In this document: positions 7,694 to 16,004 of the stretch, in pieces
Position numbering within the stretch: the first letter of the stretch is position 1
Layout: every line of letters begins with the position of its first letter
Source of the DNA: Acidobacteriota bacterium
GTDB taxonomy: Bacteria > Actinomycetota > Acidimicrobiia > Acidimicrobiales > Microtrichaceae
Length of the DNA: 64,000 nucleotides
Assembly: GCA_003577145.1 (NCBI GenBank)
Contig: QEUP01000001.1
Span: 62,001-126,000, forward strand
Reading direction: 5' to 3'
Notes under the pieces: generated by a model
What the model was told of the DNA's origin: nothing
Databases searched by the model: none
What the model saw: the letters and a program-made list of their open reading frames with translations, nothing else
Position numbers and translations under genes: made by a program

Positions 7694-9836
7694 GGCGCCC
7701 ATCGAGCTGGCCGAGCTCGCCCGTCGCCGGGTCGACGAGCTCAGCGGTGTCGGGCCGAAGAAGGCGATCGCCCTGGGCAGCGTCGGGGTCGAGACGGTCC
7801 TGGATCTGCTGACCTACTACCCACGCCGCTACCTCGACCGTACCCGGGAAGCACGGATAGCCGACGTCGTCGTCGGCCAGGAGGTGATGGTCCTCGCTCA
7901 GGTCGGTCGTGTCGATCACAGAAGGACCCGCAACCGCCGAGATCTGGTGACTGCCCAGCTCTCGGACGGGAGCGGCAAGCTACGAGCGACATTCTTCAAC
8001 CAGCCCTGGCGGGAGCGTCAGCTGAAGCCGGGTACGGAGGCGGTGTTCTACGGAAAGGTGGACCGCTACCGCGGCGCGCTGCAGATGACCAATCCGGTGG
8101 TCGACCTGATCGGCGACCGGACCGGCCGGATCGTGCCCGTTTACCCGCAGTCGGAAAAGGCGGGGTTGAGCACCTGGGAGGTCAGCGCCTGGGTCGCCGA
8201 AGCGCTCCGCCGCTGCGCAAAGCGCGGATTCGCCGAACCGCTGCCCAGGACCGTGCTGGACCGGTTCGACCTCGTCGGTCGCGGCCCTGCGTTCAGGCAC
8301 ATCCACGAGCCCGGGTCCATGGCCGATGCTCACCAGGCCCGTCGCCGGCTCGTGTTCGACGAGCTCCTGCGGGTCCAGCTCGCCCTGATCCTGCGCAAGC
8401 GGCTGTTGGAGAGCTCGACGCGGGGAATCCGTCACCGGGCCGGGTCCGGCGCGGCCGGGACCGCCGGTCTGATCGACGCGTTCCACGCGCGCCTCCCGTT
8501 CCCTCTGACCGCGGCACAGAACCGAGTCATAGCCGAGATCGAGGCCGACCTCGTCCAACCCGTTCCGATGCACAGGCTGCTGCAGGGCGACGTCGGTTCG
8601 GGAAAGACCGTCGTCGCCGTGTCGGCGATGCTCGTCGCGGTGCAGGGAGGGCACCAGGGAGCGTTGATGGCGCCGACGGAGGTCCTGGCAGAACAGCACT
8701 ACGAGGGCATCCGTCAACTCGTCGACGGCTTGACGGTGGAGTCGACGCAGAACCTGTTCGGTGAGCGAGATCTCCGGGTGGAGATCTTCACCAGCCGCGT
8801 GTCAGGCAAGGAGCGCGCGCGCCTCTACGAGGATCTTGCCGACGGTGAGATCGACTTGGCGGTGGGCACGCATGCGCTCATACAGGAGGAGGTGGCCTTC
8901 CGGTCGCTCGGGGTCGTCGTGGTCGACGAGCAGCATCGGTTCGGCGTCGAGCAGCGAGCGGCGCTCCGTGACAAGGGTGCCGGCGGGGTCGTGCCGGACG
9001 TCCTCGTGATGACCGCGACCCCCATCCCGCGCACCGCGGCAATGACGGTGTACGGCGACCTCGACGTGTCGGTGCTGGACGAGCTCCCGCCGGGACGGAC
9101 CCCGGTGGACACGGTATGGGCGAGATCGACCGACGACACCGTAGACGTGTGGCGCAAGGTGCGTTCCGAGGTGGGTGCCGGGCACCAGGCCTTCGTCGTT
9201 TGCCCCCTGATCGAAGAGAGTGAGAAGTTACAGGTGGCCTCAGCGGAGGACACATATGCGGAGTTGGTGGATGGTGAGCTCGCCGGCCTACGGGTCGGCC
9301 TGTTGCACGGCCGCGTGACACCCGCGGAGAAGGAGGTGGTCATGGGCCTGTTCCGGGAGGGAGGCCTCGATGTGCTGGTCGCCACGACCGTCATCGAGGT
9401 CGGTGTAGACGTGCCGAACGCCACGGTGATGGTCGTACTCGACGCAGATCGCTTCGGCATGGCTCAACTCCATCAGCTGAGGGGTCGAGTCGGTCGCAGC
9501 GGGCATCGCTCGGCGTGTTACCTGCTCGGGGATGGCACCAACCCCGATGCCGAGGCGCGCCTGTCGGCGCTGGTGAAGACCGCCGACGGGTTCGAGCTCG
9601 CCGAGATCGATCTGGACATCCGCGGGGAAGGGACCATCATGGGTGACCGCCAGAAGGGCAGGAACGACCTCAAGCTGGCGTCGCTCAGGCGCGATCGTGA
9701 GTGGGTCGGTCGAGCCCGTGAGGTGGCGATCGAGCTCGTGGGCCGCGGCAGGGGCCTGGATCGCCACGCGGAGCTCAAACGCGAGATCGGCTTGTTCCTG
9801 GGGGAGGAGGACGCGGACTACCTGCTCAAGTCCTGA
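7683..9836 (+). CDS. recG: ATP-dependent DNA helicase RecG
   Basis: A 717-residue superfamily 2 helicase that reverses stalled replication forks and branch-migrates Holliday junctions. The N-terminal wedge/OB domain is followed by Walker A LLQGDVGSGKT, the DEQH box VVVDEQHRFGV, motif III VLVMTATPIPRT, and the C-terminal helicase motifs TTVIEVGVDVPNA and LHQLRGRVGRSGH. I chose the TTG at 7683, which overlaps the previous gene by 11 nt, because GGGAGG sits 6 nt upstream and the protein then starts where RecG is expected to start. Coupling to the DAK2 gene is likely. Confidence 0.96.
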   Translation: MTSEAPIELAELARRRVDELSGVGPKKAIALGSVGVETVLDLLTYYPRRYLDRTREARIADVVVGQEVMVLAQVGRVDHRRTRNRRDLVTAQLSDGSGKLRATFFNQPWRERQLKPGTEAVFYGKVDRYRGALQMTNPVVDLIGDRTGRIVPVYPQSEKAGLSTWEVSAWVAEALRRCAKRGFAEPLPRTVLDRFDLVGRGPAFRHIHEPGSMADAHQARRRLVFDELLRVQLALILRKRLLESSTRGIRHRAGSGAAGTAGLIDAFHARLPFPLTAAQNRVIAEIEADLVQPVPMHRLLQGDVGSGKTVVAVSAMLVAVQGGHQGALMAPTEVLAEQHYEGIRQLVDGLTVESTQNLFGERDLRVEIFTSRVSGKERARLYEDLADGEIDLAVGTHALIQEEVAFRSLGVVVVDEQHRFGVEQRAALRDKGAGGVVPDVLVMTATPIPRTAAMTVYGDLDVSVLDELPPGRTPVDTVWARSTDDTVDVWRKVRSEVGAGHQAFVVCPLIEESEKLQVASAEDTYAELVDGELAGLRVGLLHGRVTPAEKEVVMGLFREGGLDVLVATTVIEVGVDVPNATVMVVLDADRFGMAQLHQLRGRVGRSGHRSACYLLGDGTNPDAEARLSALVKTADGFELAEIDLDIRGEGTIMGDRQKGRNDLKLASLRRDREWVGRAREVAIELVGRGRGLDRHAELKREIGLFLGEEDADYLLKS

Positions 9837-9876
9837 GGTTGTCAGCGGAGGGCACAGCGGCGATGGGATTCCAAGG

Positions 9877-11943
9877 GTGAACAGGCTGGGCACAGACCCA
9901 TTGCGGTCCGGGACAACGAGCCTGGGCCATTTCCCCGCGCTCGACGGCCTGCGCGGCGTGGCCATCGCCGCGGTGGTCGTCTACCACTTCCTGCCAGGAC
10001 AGTTCTCGGGTGGGTTCTTGGGGCTCGATCTCTTTTTCGTGCTGTCCGGTTTCCTCATAACCAGCCTGCTGCTCGAGTCCAGAAGATCGCGCGGCTCGGT
10101 CGACATACGGGGCTTCTACTCGCGCCGGTTCCGGCGGCTGATGCCCGCGGCGCTCCTCACGCTCGCCGCCATCGCGATCCTGGCCCCTCTGCTCTCGGCG
10201 GTGACGGTCGGGCTGCGCCTCGACCTCCTGTCTGCCCTGGGCTATGTGGCCAACTGGCGCTTCGCCTTCTCGGGGCAGTCCTACGTCGCTCAGTTCAGCG
10301 ACCCGAGCCCGGTGCGCCACTTCTGGTCGCTGGCAGTCGAGGAGCAGTTCTACCTGGTCTGGCCGCTGGTGATGGCCGCGGGTTCCGTGTTGGCAGCGCG
10401 GTTCCTCAGAGCGGGTCTGCGCCGGCCGGTGGCGGTTGTCGTCCTCGCTCTCGCAGCCCTCGGGTCGGCGGGCCTGATGTGGTACTGGTACGACCCGTTC
10501 TCCGACCCGAGTCGTTTGTACTACGGCACCGACACCCGCGCCTTCGAGCTGTTGATCGGGGCGCTGGCCGCGGTCGTCGTGGGCCACCCCCGACGCGTTC
10601 GAGGGGGGCGACCCCTGCTCGCGGTGGGGTTGCTGGCGGCCGCCGGGTGCCTGGTGCCGCTGCTGCTGTGGAGCGCCGATTCGTCTGCCTACTACCGCGG
10701 TGGCGCCTTCCTCTGGGCCTGCGGCGCTGCCCTGGTGATCGTGTCGTGCCTACCGGAGTCGAGCCCTCTCGGGAAGGCACTGTCGCTGCGGCCGCTGTGC
10801 TGGCTCGGCCTGATCTCGTATGGCGTCTACCTCTTCCACTGGCCCATGCAGCTCTGGCTCACGCCGGACCGCGTGGGCCTGCACGGTCCGGCGCTCTTCG
10901 TGCTCAAGGTGAGCGCCACGGTGGCTCTGGCAGCGCTCTCCTACTGGCTGCTCGAACGGCCGATCCGCCGAGGCCGGGGAGTGATCAGTCGGCTGCCTCC
11001 GCTGGTGGTTGCGCCCGTGGCCGTCAGCGGGGTCCTCGTGCTGGCTCTCGTCGCCGTGCCCCCCGTGACCCGGCTGGAGCAGGGCGTCGAGGTGGCCGAG
11101 TCCTCCTTGCCGTTCGTCGAGCACAGCACCCTGGGGGAGAGTGGTGCGAGCCCGTTCAGCGCGCTCGGGCAACTCCCCGGTGAGGCTCAGCAGCCGGCCG
11201 GACCGGCTGAGGCGCTCGACATCCCGTCCCTGCCGTCAGCCATGGCCGAACCGAGCTCCTCCGAGCTCGACGAGCTCGAAGCTCAATCGAACGAGGACTT
11301 CGTGCTCTCGTGCCTCACCCCGAAGCCCATCGCGGTCCATCGTGACAACGGAGCCGGCGAGCTCGTCGCCGTGGTCGGCGACTCGATCACCAACCAGATA
11401 CGTGACCTGCTCATCTCCGACACGAGATATGACTGGTTCGTGCTCTCGGGCTGCGCGGTCTCGGCTGCCGACCTTGCCCGGCCCGACGACAGCCGAGCCA
11501 AGGAGGTGATCGAGCCCGCCTTCGACGAGCTGATCGACGCCGCGCCCGATCGGCTCGTAGTCCTGCTCGGGTCCAGCGACGTGGTGAACAGCTCCCCGGG
11601 AGCATATGGCGAGATCATCGAAGCGGTTGGCGAACGCACCAGGACGATCGAGTGCCGCAGCTGGGTCAAGTTGTCCGCCTTCGCGGTCCCGGGGATCTCA
11701 CCGGAGCGGGGAACCAACACCGAGACCTTCAATGTGGCACTTGCAGAGGTAGCCGTGCGCGACGGCTGGCAGCTCTGGGATTGGGACGGGCTGGTCAAAG
11801 AGGTTCCGCACACCGAGACGTTCCATCCCTGGCTTTCGCCCATAGACGGGGTTCACGTCAGCGCCGGACTCGGCAAAGCCGCACTGCTCAACTTCATCAC
11901 GAGTGAGCTCGGGGCCGACGACTGTCCGGCCGGCAGCGCGTGA
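9877..11943 (+). CDS. acyltransferase 3 family protein with C-terminal SGNH-like domain (OafA type)
   Basis: A protein of about 688 residues. The N-terminal acyltransferase-3 membrane domain has some ten hydrophobic helices and the diagnostic motifs FPALDGLRGVAI (start), SGFLIT and SVRHFWSLAVEEQFYLVWP-like text. After residue ~400 an acidic linker leads to an extracytoplasmic SGNH-like domain with VVGDSIT (block I) and DGVHVS (block V histidine). Such proteins move acetyl groups from inside to acylate surface polysaccharide or peptidoglycan outside. The GTG start at 9877 is chosen for its position before the domain; its binding site is weak. It stands alone between recG and bioB. Confidence 0.88.
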   Translation: MNRLGTDPLRSGTTSLGHFPALDGLRGVAIAAVVVYHFLPGQFSGGFLGLDLFFVLSGFLITSLLLESRRSRGSVDIRGFYSRRFRRLMPAALLTLAAIAILAPLLSAVTVGLRLDLLSALGYVANWRFAFSGQSYVAQFSDPSPVRHFWSLAVEEQFYLVWPLVMAAGSVLAARFLRAGLRRPVAVVVLALAALGSAGLMWYWYDPFSDPSRLYYGTDTRAFELLIGALAAVVVGHPRRVRGGRPLLAVGLLAAAGCLVPLLLWSADSSAYYRGGAFLWACGAALVIVSCLPESSPLGKALSLRPLCWLGLISYGVYLFHWPMQLWLTPDRVGLHGPALFVLKVSATVALAALSYWLLERPIRRGRGVISRLPPLVVAPVAVSGVLVLALVAVPPVTRLEQGVEVAESSLPFVEHSTLGESGASPFSALGQLPGEAQQPAGPAEALDIPSLPSAMAEPSSSELDELEAQSNEDFVLSCLTPKPIAVHRDNGAGELVAVVGDSITNQIRDLLISDTRYDWFVLSGCAVSAADLARPDDSRAKEVIEPAFDELIDAAPDRLVVLLGSSDVVNSSPGAYGEIIEAVGERTRTIECRSWVKLSAFAVPGISPERGTNTETFNVALAEVAVRDGWQLWDWDGLVKEVPHTETFHPWLSPIDGVHVSAGLGKAALLNFITSELGADDCPAGSA

Positions 11944-12052
11944 TCGACTGCTCCCGGCGACCGGACCCAACTCGCCACGAACCAGATGGGTCGCTCGGTG
12001 GGCACTCGGGCACTGGCCTTGCCGGGGTTCGGGGTCCCCGACACCGCCGGGC

Positions 12053-12058
12053 TACTCT
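12053..12058 (+). promoter_or_regulatory. -10 box, leaderless-type promoter of bioB
   Basis: TACTCT ends 6 nt before the bioB ATG and no Shine-Dalgarno sequence is present, so the transcript should start at the A of the ATG. Confidence 0.6.
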
Positions 12059-12064
12059 GCGGTC

Positions 12065-13084
12065 ATGACCGACACTCGCTACCAGAGCTCTCGCGATCTG
12101 CTGGCACAAGCGGGCCATCTGCTGGTCGAGCAGCGTCGACAGCTACCCGAGGTGATGCTCGAAGAGCTGGCCGAGCTCCCCAACGAGAGCGTGCCGAGCC
12201 TGGCTGCGCTGGCCCACGAGGTTCGCCTGGCATGGAGCGGGCCTGCTGTCGACATAGAGGGGATCCTTTCGGTCAAGACCGGAGGATGTGCCGAGGACTG
12301 CCACTTCTGCTCCCAGTCGTCGCACTTCGACACCAACGTCAAGGCCACCCCGTTCCTCGACGCCGACGAGGTGCTGGCAGCGGCGGAGGAGACCGCTCGC
12401 CTGGGAGCGGCCGGGTTCTGCATAGTCCTCGCGCTGCGAGGCCCCGATGAGCGGACCATCGATCGCATCCTCGAGCTGGTGCCGGTGATCCAGGAGCGCT
12501 TCGGGCTGAACGTCAACGTGAGTGCGGGCATCCTCACCCCGGCCCAGGCAGCTCGCTTCGCCGCAGGGGGGGTGCACCGTTACAACCACAATCTCGAGAC
12601 CGCCCGCTCGTTCTTCCCTCACGTCGTCACCACCCACTCCTGGCAGGAGCGCTTCGACACCTGCCGGCTGGTCGTGGAGCACGGCATGCAGCTGTGCTGT
12701 GGAGTGCTGCTGGGGATCGGTGAGAGCATCGAACAGCGCATCGAGCTGCTGTCGCAACTCCGTGAGCTGGATCCCGACGAGGTGCCGGTGAACTTCTTGA
12801 ACCCCCGACCGGGAACACCCTTGGGCGAGCGGCCCGTGGTGTCGCCGCTGGAGGCGCTCAGGTGGATCGCCCTTTTCCGGCTGGCTCTGCCGAGGGTCAT
12901 CCTGCGTTACGCGGGTGGGCGCGAGATCGCTCTGGGCGAGTTGCAGGCACTCGGTCTCACTGCAGGCATCAACGCCTTGATCATCGGGAACTACCTGACC
13001 ACCCTGGGTCGCTCGCCCGACGAAGACCTGGGCATGCTGGCCGATCTCGAGATGCCGATCGGCGCTCTTGGAGAGGCCTTCTGA
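12065..13084 (+). CDS. bioB: biotin synthase
   Basis: A 339-residue radical SAM enzyme that inserts sulfur into dethiobiotin to form biotin. The CxxxCxxC cluster motif is CAEDCHFC inside VKTGGCAEDCHFCSQSSHF. Further motifs are YNHNLET, GVLLGIGES and VPVNFLNPRPGTP, plus the C-terminal LRYAGGRE, whose arginine ligates the auxiliary cluster. The start at 12065 fits the leaderless promoter. The next gene, bsaP, begins 11 nt after the stop, and together they form a working unit in mycobacteria. No other bio genes are in the window. Confidence 0.96.
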   Translation: MTDTRYQSSRDLLAQAGHLLVEQRRQLPEVMLEELAELPNESVPSLAALAHEVRLAWSGPAVDIEGILSVKTGGCAEDCHFCSQSSHFDTNVKATPFLDADEVLAAAEETARLGAAGFCIVLALRGPDERTIDRILELVPVIQERFGLNVNVSAGILTPAQAARFAAGGVHRYNHNLETARSFFPHVVTTHSWQERFDTCRLVVEHGMQLCCGVLLGIGESIEQRIELLSQLRELDPDEVPVNFLNPRPGTPLGERPVVSPLEALRWIALFRLALPRVILRYAGGREIALGELQALGLTAGINALIIGNYLTTLGRSPDEDLGMLADLEMPIGALGEAF

Positions 13085-13095
13085 GGCCGGGTGCA

Positions 13096-13272
13096 GTGAC
13101 GTTCTGCGTCGTGTGCGGTACCGACCTGGCGGGCAGGGAGGTCTGCTGCGAGCAGCCGGCCTATGACCCTGCGAGATACTGCCCGAAGTGCGGGCGCTGG
13201 CTGGTCGTCAGGATCGCACCGACCGGTCACGTCGAGCACTGCCCCGAGCACGGCCGGCTGGAACCATCGTGA
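13096..13272 (+). CDS. bsaP: biotin synthase auxiliary protein BsaP (small Fe-S/zinc-type protein)
   Basis: A 58-residue protein from GTG 13096. It has seven cysteines: FCVVC near the N-terminus, VCCEQP, YCPKC in the middle and EHCPEH near the end. The pattern FCxxCG...YCPxCGR(W)...V...PTGH...C..HG resembles the small proteins encoded right after bioB in mycobacteria, which are known to be needed for BioB turnover and to carry an iron-sulfur cluster. The tight spacing to bioB supports the call. The protein is below the size at which automatic annotation usually finds genes. Confidence 0.75.
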   Translation: MTFCVVCGTDLAGREVCCEQPAYDPARYCPKCGRWLVVRIAPTGHVEHCPEHGRLEPS

Positions 13273-13300
13273 CGTGGCATTCGCCGACGAGCGGTGGGAT

Positions 13301-13486
13301 TCAGCGGTCCGAGCGTTGATCCTCGAGATCGTCTGCCGAGACCTCCACGTCCCACCGATCGTGGCAGTCCCTGCAGCGGTAGCTCGCTATGTCCCCGGGC
13401 TCCCAGGTGGCGTCGGGTCGAACGTGGGTGATCAGGTAGGCGCGCCCTCCGCAATCCACGCACACGATCCAGTCGCTGACTGCCAC
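13301..13486 (-). CDS. small zinc-ribbon protein, unknown function
   Basis: A 61-residue protein with two CxxC knuckles (IVCVDCGG and YRCRDCHD) separated by about 30 residues, with strand-like text between (RAYLITHVRP). This is a classic zinc-ribbon layout. The acidic tail SADDLEDQRSDR is not conserved-looking. It is encoded antisense between bsaP and rsmD, and its start lies 24 nt from the divergent rsmD start. I do not know a function. Confidence 0.6.
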   Translation of the reverse strand: MAVSDWIVCVDCGGRAYLITHVRPDATWEPGDIASYRCRDCHDRWDVEVSADDLEDQRSDR

Positions 13487-13497
13487 GACCGAGACGT

Positions 13498-13503
13498 TAG
13501 CGT
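13498..13503 (+). promoter_or_regulatory. -10 box, leaderless-type promoter of rsmD
   Basis: TAGCGT lies 7 nt before the rsmD ATG with no Shine-Dalgarno in between. Confidence 0.5.
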
Positions 13504-13510
13504 CGTCTCG

Positions 13511-14038
13511 ATGAGAGTCGTCGCTGGAAGCGCTCGCGGGCGGCGGTTGGTGGCACCCAGGGGCCCGGCGGTGCGCCCGACCTCGGATCGTGTGCGTGAG
13601 GCGACCTTCAACGCGCTGACCTCACTGGGAGCTGTCGAGGGTGCGGTGGTACTCGACGCATTTGCCGGAACCGGCGCACTGGGGATCGAGGCGCTGTCGA
13701 GAGGGGCGTCGTCGGCCACCTTCGTCGACTCGAGCCGGCACGCAGTAGCCGCCATCGCGGACAACCTGCGCATCACCGGCTTGAGTGACAGGGCGGATGT
13801 CATCTGTCGCGACGTGCTCGAGTACCTGGTCGAGCCGAGCCGCTTCGACCTGGCACTGCTCGATCCGCCGTACGAGTTCGACGGTTGGGCCGATGTGCTG
13901 GAGTTGGTCGACTCTGCGGTAGTCGTGGTTGAATCCGACCGGCACGTGACCACCGGCGAAAGATGGCGAGTGGTGAGGGAGAAACGTTACGCGGGTACCG
14001 TGGTAGCCATTGCCGTCAGGTCGAGTGACATGGAGTGA
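13511..14038 (+). CDS. rsmD: 16S rRNA (guanine(966)-N(2))-methyltransferase
   Basis: A 175-residue Rossmann-fold methyltransferase. It opens MRVVAGSARGRRLVAP, the usual RsmD start, followed by RPTSDRVREATFNAL. The SAM-binding motif is VLDAFAGTGALGIEALSRGA and the catalytic (N/D)PPY motif is LLDPPYEF. It methylates G966 of 16S rRNA in the small subunit. The gene is 6 nt upstream of coaD, the standard bacterial pairing. The frame is open further upstream, but this ATG fits the family start and the leaderless promoter. Confidence 0.94.
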   Translation: MRVVAGSARGRRLVAPRGPAVRPTSDRVREATFNALTSLGAVEGAVVLDAFAGTGALGIEALSRGASSATFVDSSRHAVAAIADNLRITGLSDRADVICRDVLEYLVEPSRFDLALLDPPYEFDGWADVLELVDSAVVVVESDRHVTTGERWRVVREKRYAGTVVAIAVRSSDME

Positions 14039-14044
14039 TCGAAC

Positions 14045-14524
14045 GTGGCAACCGTGCTATATCCAGGGTCGTTCGACCCGATCCACAACGGGCACGTCGA
14101 GATCGTCGAGACGGCGTCCCGCCTGTTCGACCGGGTCATCGTCGCGGCCATGCGGAATCCGCAGAAGGGCGAGCCGCTGTTCTCCCTGGAGGAACGTCAG
14201 GCGTTGGTCAGCGAGGCGCTGAGCCATCTCGACAACGTCGAGATCACACTCTTCTCGAGCCTCGTCGTCGACCTCGCCAAGAAGGTCGGCGCCGACTTCA
14301 TCGTCAAGGGCCTGCGGGCGGTGTCGGATTTCGAGAACGAGCTCCAGATGGCGCAGATGAACCAGGAGATAAGCGGGGTCAGCACGCTCTTCATTCCCTC
14401 GGCCTCCTCCTACTCGTTCCTCGCTTCGAAGCTGATCCGGGAGATCGCGCGTTTCGGGGGCGATGTGTCTTCGATGGTTCCTGACTGTGTGGCCAAGCAG
14501 CTAGCGGAGAAGTACGGGCCGTGA
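14045..14524 (+). CDS. coaD: phosphopantetheine adenylyltransferase
   Basis: A 159-residue enzyme of coenzyme A synthesis; it joins 4'-phosphopantetheine and ATP to form dephospho-CoA. The nucleotidyltransferase motif is YPGSFDPIHNGHVEIVETA, with the H-x-G-H replaced by the family form N-G-H. KGLRAVSDFENELQMAQMN is the CoaD signature. The C-terminal IREIARFGGDVSSMVP is typical. It starts with GTG, and its stop overlaps the next start (GTGA). Confidence 0.96.
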   Translation: MATVLYPGSFDPIHNGHVEIVETASRLFDRVIVAAMRNPQKGEPLFSLEERQALVSEALSHLDNVEITLFSSLVVDLAKKVGADFIVKGLRAVSDFENELQMAQMNQEISGVSTLFIPSASSYSFLASKLIREIARFGGDVSSMVPDCVAKQLAEKYGP

Positions 14525-15105
14525 GCGACGAAGAGGAAAACGAGCCCGGGGCTGCGGCAACCGAGCAGGCCTCGCAGGAGGTTCCGGAGGCTGAGGCGCT
14601 GATCCGCCGGGTGGCATCCCTCGTCGACTCCGCGCGCCCGATGCCGCTGTCAGCCTCGGTGATGGTCAACCGTGAGGAGATCCTGGAGTTGCTCGACGAG
14701 GCGCTCGCCGGTCTGCCTGACGAGATGCGGGCCGCTCGCTGGTTGCTCAAGGAGCGGGAGGAGTTCCTCGCCAAGACGCGCCGTGACGCCGACGAGATAA
14801 TCACCGACGCGAAGAACCGGGTTGCCCAGATGGTTCAGCGCCAGGAGGTGGTGAAGGCTGCCGAGGCCCGGGCCCGTGAGATAGTGGAGCAGGCTCAGGC
14901 ATCGGCCCGCCGCATGAGGCACGAGGTCGAGGACTACTGCGACCAGCGGCTCGCCAGCTTCGAGATCGTCCTCGAGAGGACGCTGAAGACGGTCCAGGGC
15001 GGGAGGGAGAGGTTGTCGGCGACAGGGACCGCCGACGAACCGAATGAGGAGGGTCTCGACGACGAGCCGGCCGAGGGGGCGGTGTTCGACCAGGACACGG
15101 ACTGA
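14521..15105 (+). CDS. SepIVA/DivIVA-like coiled-coil protein
   Basis: A 194-residue acidic protein. Residues ~45-75 hold EILELLDEALAGLPDEM, and residues ~75-165 form a long coiled coil rich in A, E and R, with heptad-like ARAREIVEQAQASARRM. Both ends are disordered and acidic. In Mycobacterium the gene at this place (after coaD, before rpmF/rnc) encodes the septal DivIVA-like protein SepIVA, so a cell-division or cell-envelope growth role is likely by synteny. It has no membrane segment. Its start overlaps coaD by 4 nt. Confidence 0.7.
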   Translation: MSDEEENEPGAAATEQASQEVPEAEALIRRVASLVDSARPMPLSASVMVNREEILELLDEALAGLPDEMRAARWLLKEREEFLAKTRRDADEIITDAKNRVAQMVQRQEVVKAAEARAREIVEQAQASARRMRHEVEDYCDQRLASFEIVLERTLKTVQGGRERLSATGTADEPNEEGLDDEPAEGAVFDQDTD

Positions 15106-15111
15106 CGGCGC

Positions 15112-15645
15112 ATGAGCGGCGAAGCGCTACTGCTCGATGTAAGGGAACTGCTAAGGCGACCGGGGGAGAGGCGCCGTCAAACCGGCGAGCATCACCTCTC
15201 CGACCTCGGGCTCTCCACCGCTCGGGTACCGGCGACGGCCGCGGTCTCGTTCGACTTGATCCTCGAGTCACTGACCGACGGGATGGTGGTGACCGGGAGC
15301 GTCTCGGCGCCCTGGGTCGGGGAGTGCCGCCGCTGCCTGGAGGAGATCGGCGGCACCATTGTCGAGAACGTCCGCGAGGTGTTCAGCGAGCGCCCGATCG
15401 AAGGCGAGACCTATCCGCTCGAGGGCCATGCAATCGATCTGGCTCCGATGTTCAGGGAGGTCGTGCTGCTCGGGCTTCCCATGGTCCCCGTCTGCGACCT
15501 CGGACCCTCGTGCCCCAACCTCAGGAGATTTGCAGATGTGACCTTCGAGGTGGGTGGCGGACAAGCCTCGGGCGAGACTCCAAGGGATCCGCGATGGGCC
15601 GCTCTCGACGAGTTGCACTTCAGGCCGGACGCGCCCGAGCACTGA
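15112..15645 (+). CDS. yceD: DUF177 (YceD) family protein
   Basis: A 177-residue protein of the YceD/DUF177 family, which regularly precedes rpmF in bacteria and affects 23S rRNA metabolism in E. coli and plants. Visible hallmarks are the central CRRCLEEI pair of cysteines followed by a long acidic stretch, and the C-terminal CDLGPSCPN...DPRWAALDEL, the most conserved part of the family. The four cysteines could bind a metal. It is separated from rpmF by 166 bp that carry the rpmF promoter. Confidence 0.9.
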   Translation: MSGEALLLDVRELLRRPGERRRQTGEHHLSDLGLSTARVPATAAVSFDLILESLTDGMVVTGSVSAPWVGECRRCLEEIGGTIVENVREVFSERPIEGETYPLEGHAIDLAPMFREVVLLGLPMVPVCDLGPSCPNLRRFADVTFEVGGGQASGETPRDPRWAALDELHFRPDAPEH

Positions 15646-15796
15646 CCGGCCTCCGCTCAGGCGATCGAGTCCGACGTCACATCAGCCACCGGAGGCGCAC
15701 AGAGGTAACCCTGCCATGACCGGTCGGGTCAGATCCTGGGAGCTGAGGTCCCCCGTCCCCCGAGCGGCCGCTTCGACCCCGGTACTCGACCACCAC

Positions 15797-15802
15797 TAGG
15801 AT
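15797..15802 (+). promoter_or_regulatory. -10 box of rpmF
   Basis: TAGGAT lies 9 nt before the rpmF ATG with no clear Shine-Dalgarno, so the leader would be at most 2-3 nt. The same hexamer and spacing occur before proS. Confidence 0.5.
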
Positions 15803-15811
15803 TGGTATCCC

Positions 15812-15991
15812 ATGGCTGTGCCCAAGAAGAAGACCTCGAAGTCCAAGAGCCGCAGCCGCCGCTCGTCAGCGTGGACCCTGAAGGACCCCTCGCGCTCGGT
15901 CTGCCCCCGGTGCGGAGCCTCCAAGCTGCCTCACGTCGTGTGCGGGACCTGTGGGTGGTACAAGGACCGTCACGCCTTCGAAGTCGACTGA
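15812..15991 (+). CDS. rpmF: 50S ribosomal protein bL32
   Basis: A 59-residue L32. It begins AVPKKKTSKSKSRSRRS, the standard basic N-terminus, and carries a zinc ribbon with CPRC at residues 31-34 and CGTC at 44-47, followed by WYKDR. All four cysteines are intact. The gene lies between DUF177 and plsX as in most bacteria, with plsX 13 nt downstream. Confidence 0.95.
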   Translation: MAVPKKKTSKSKSRSRRSSAWTLKDPSRSVCPRCGASKLPHVVCGTCGWYKDRHAFEVD

Positions 15992-16004
15992 ACCGGTCGG
16001 GACC

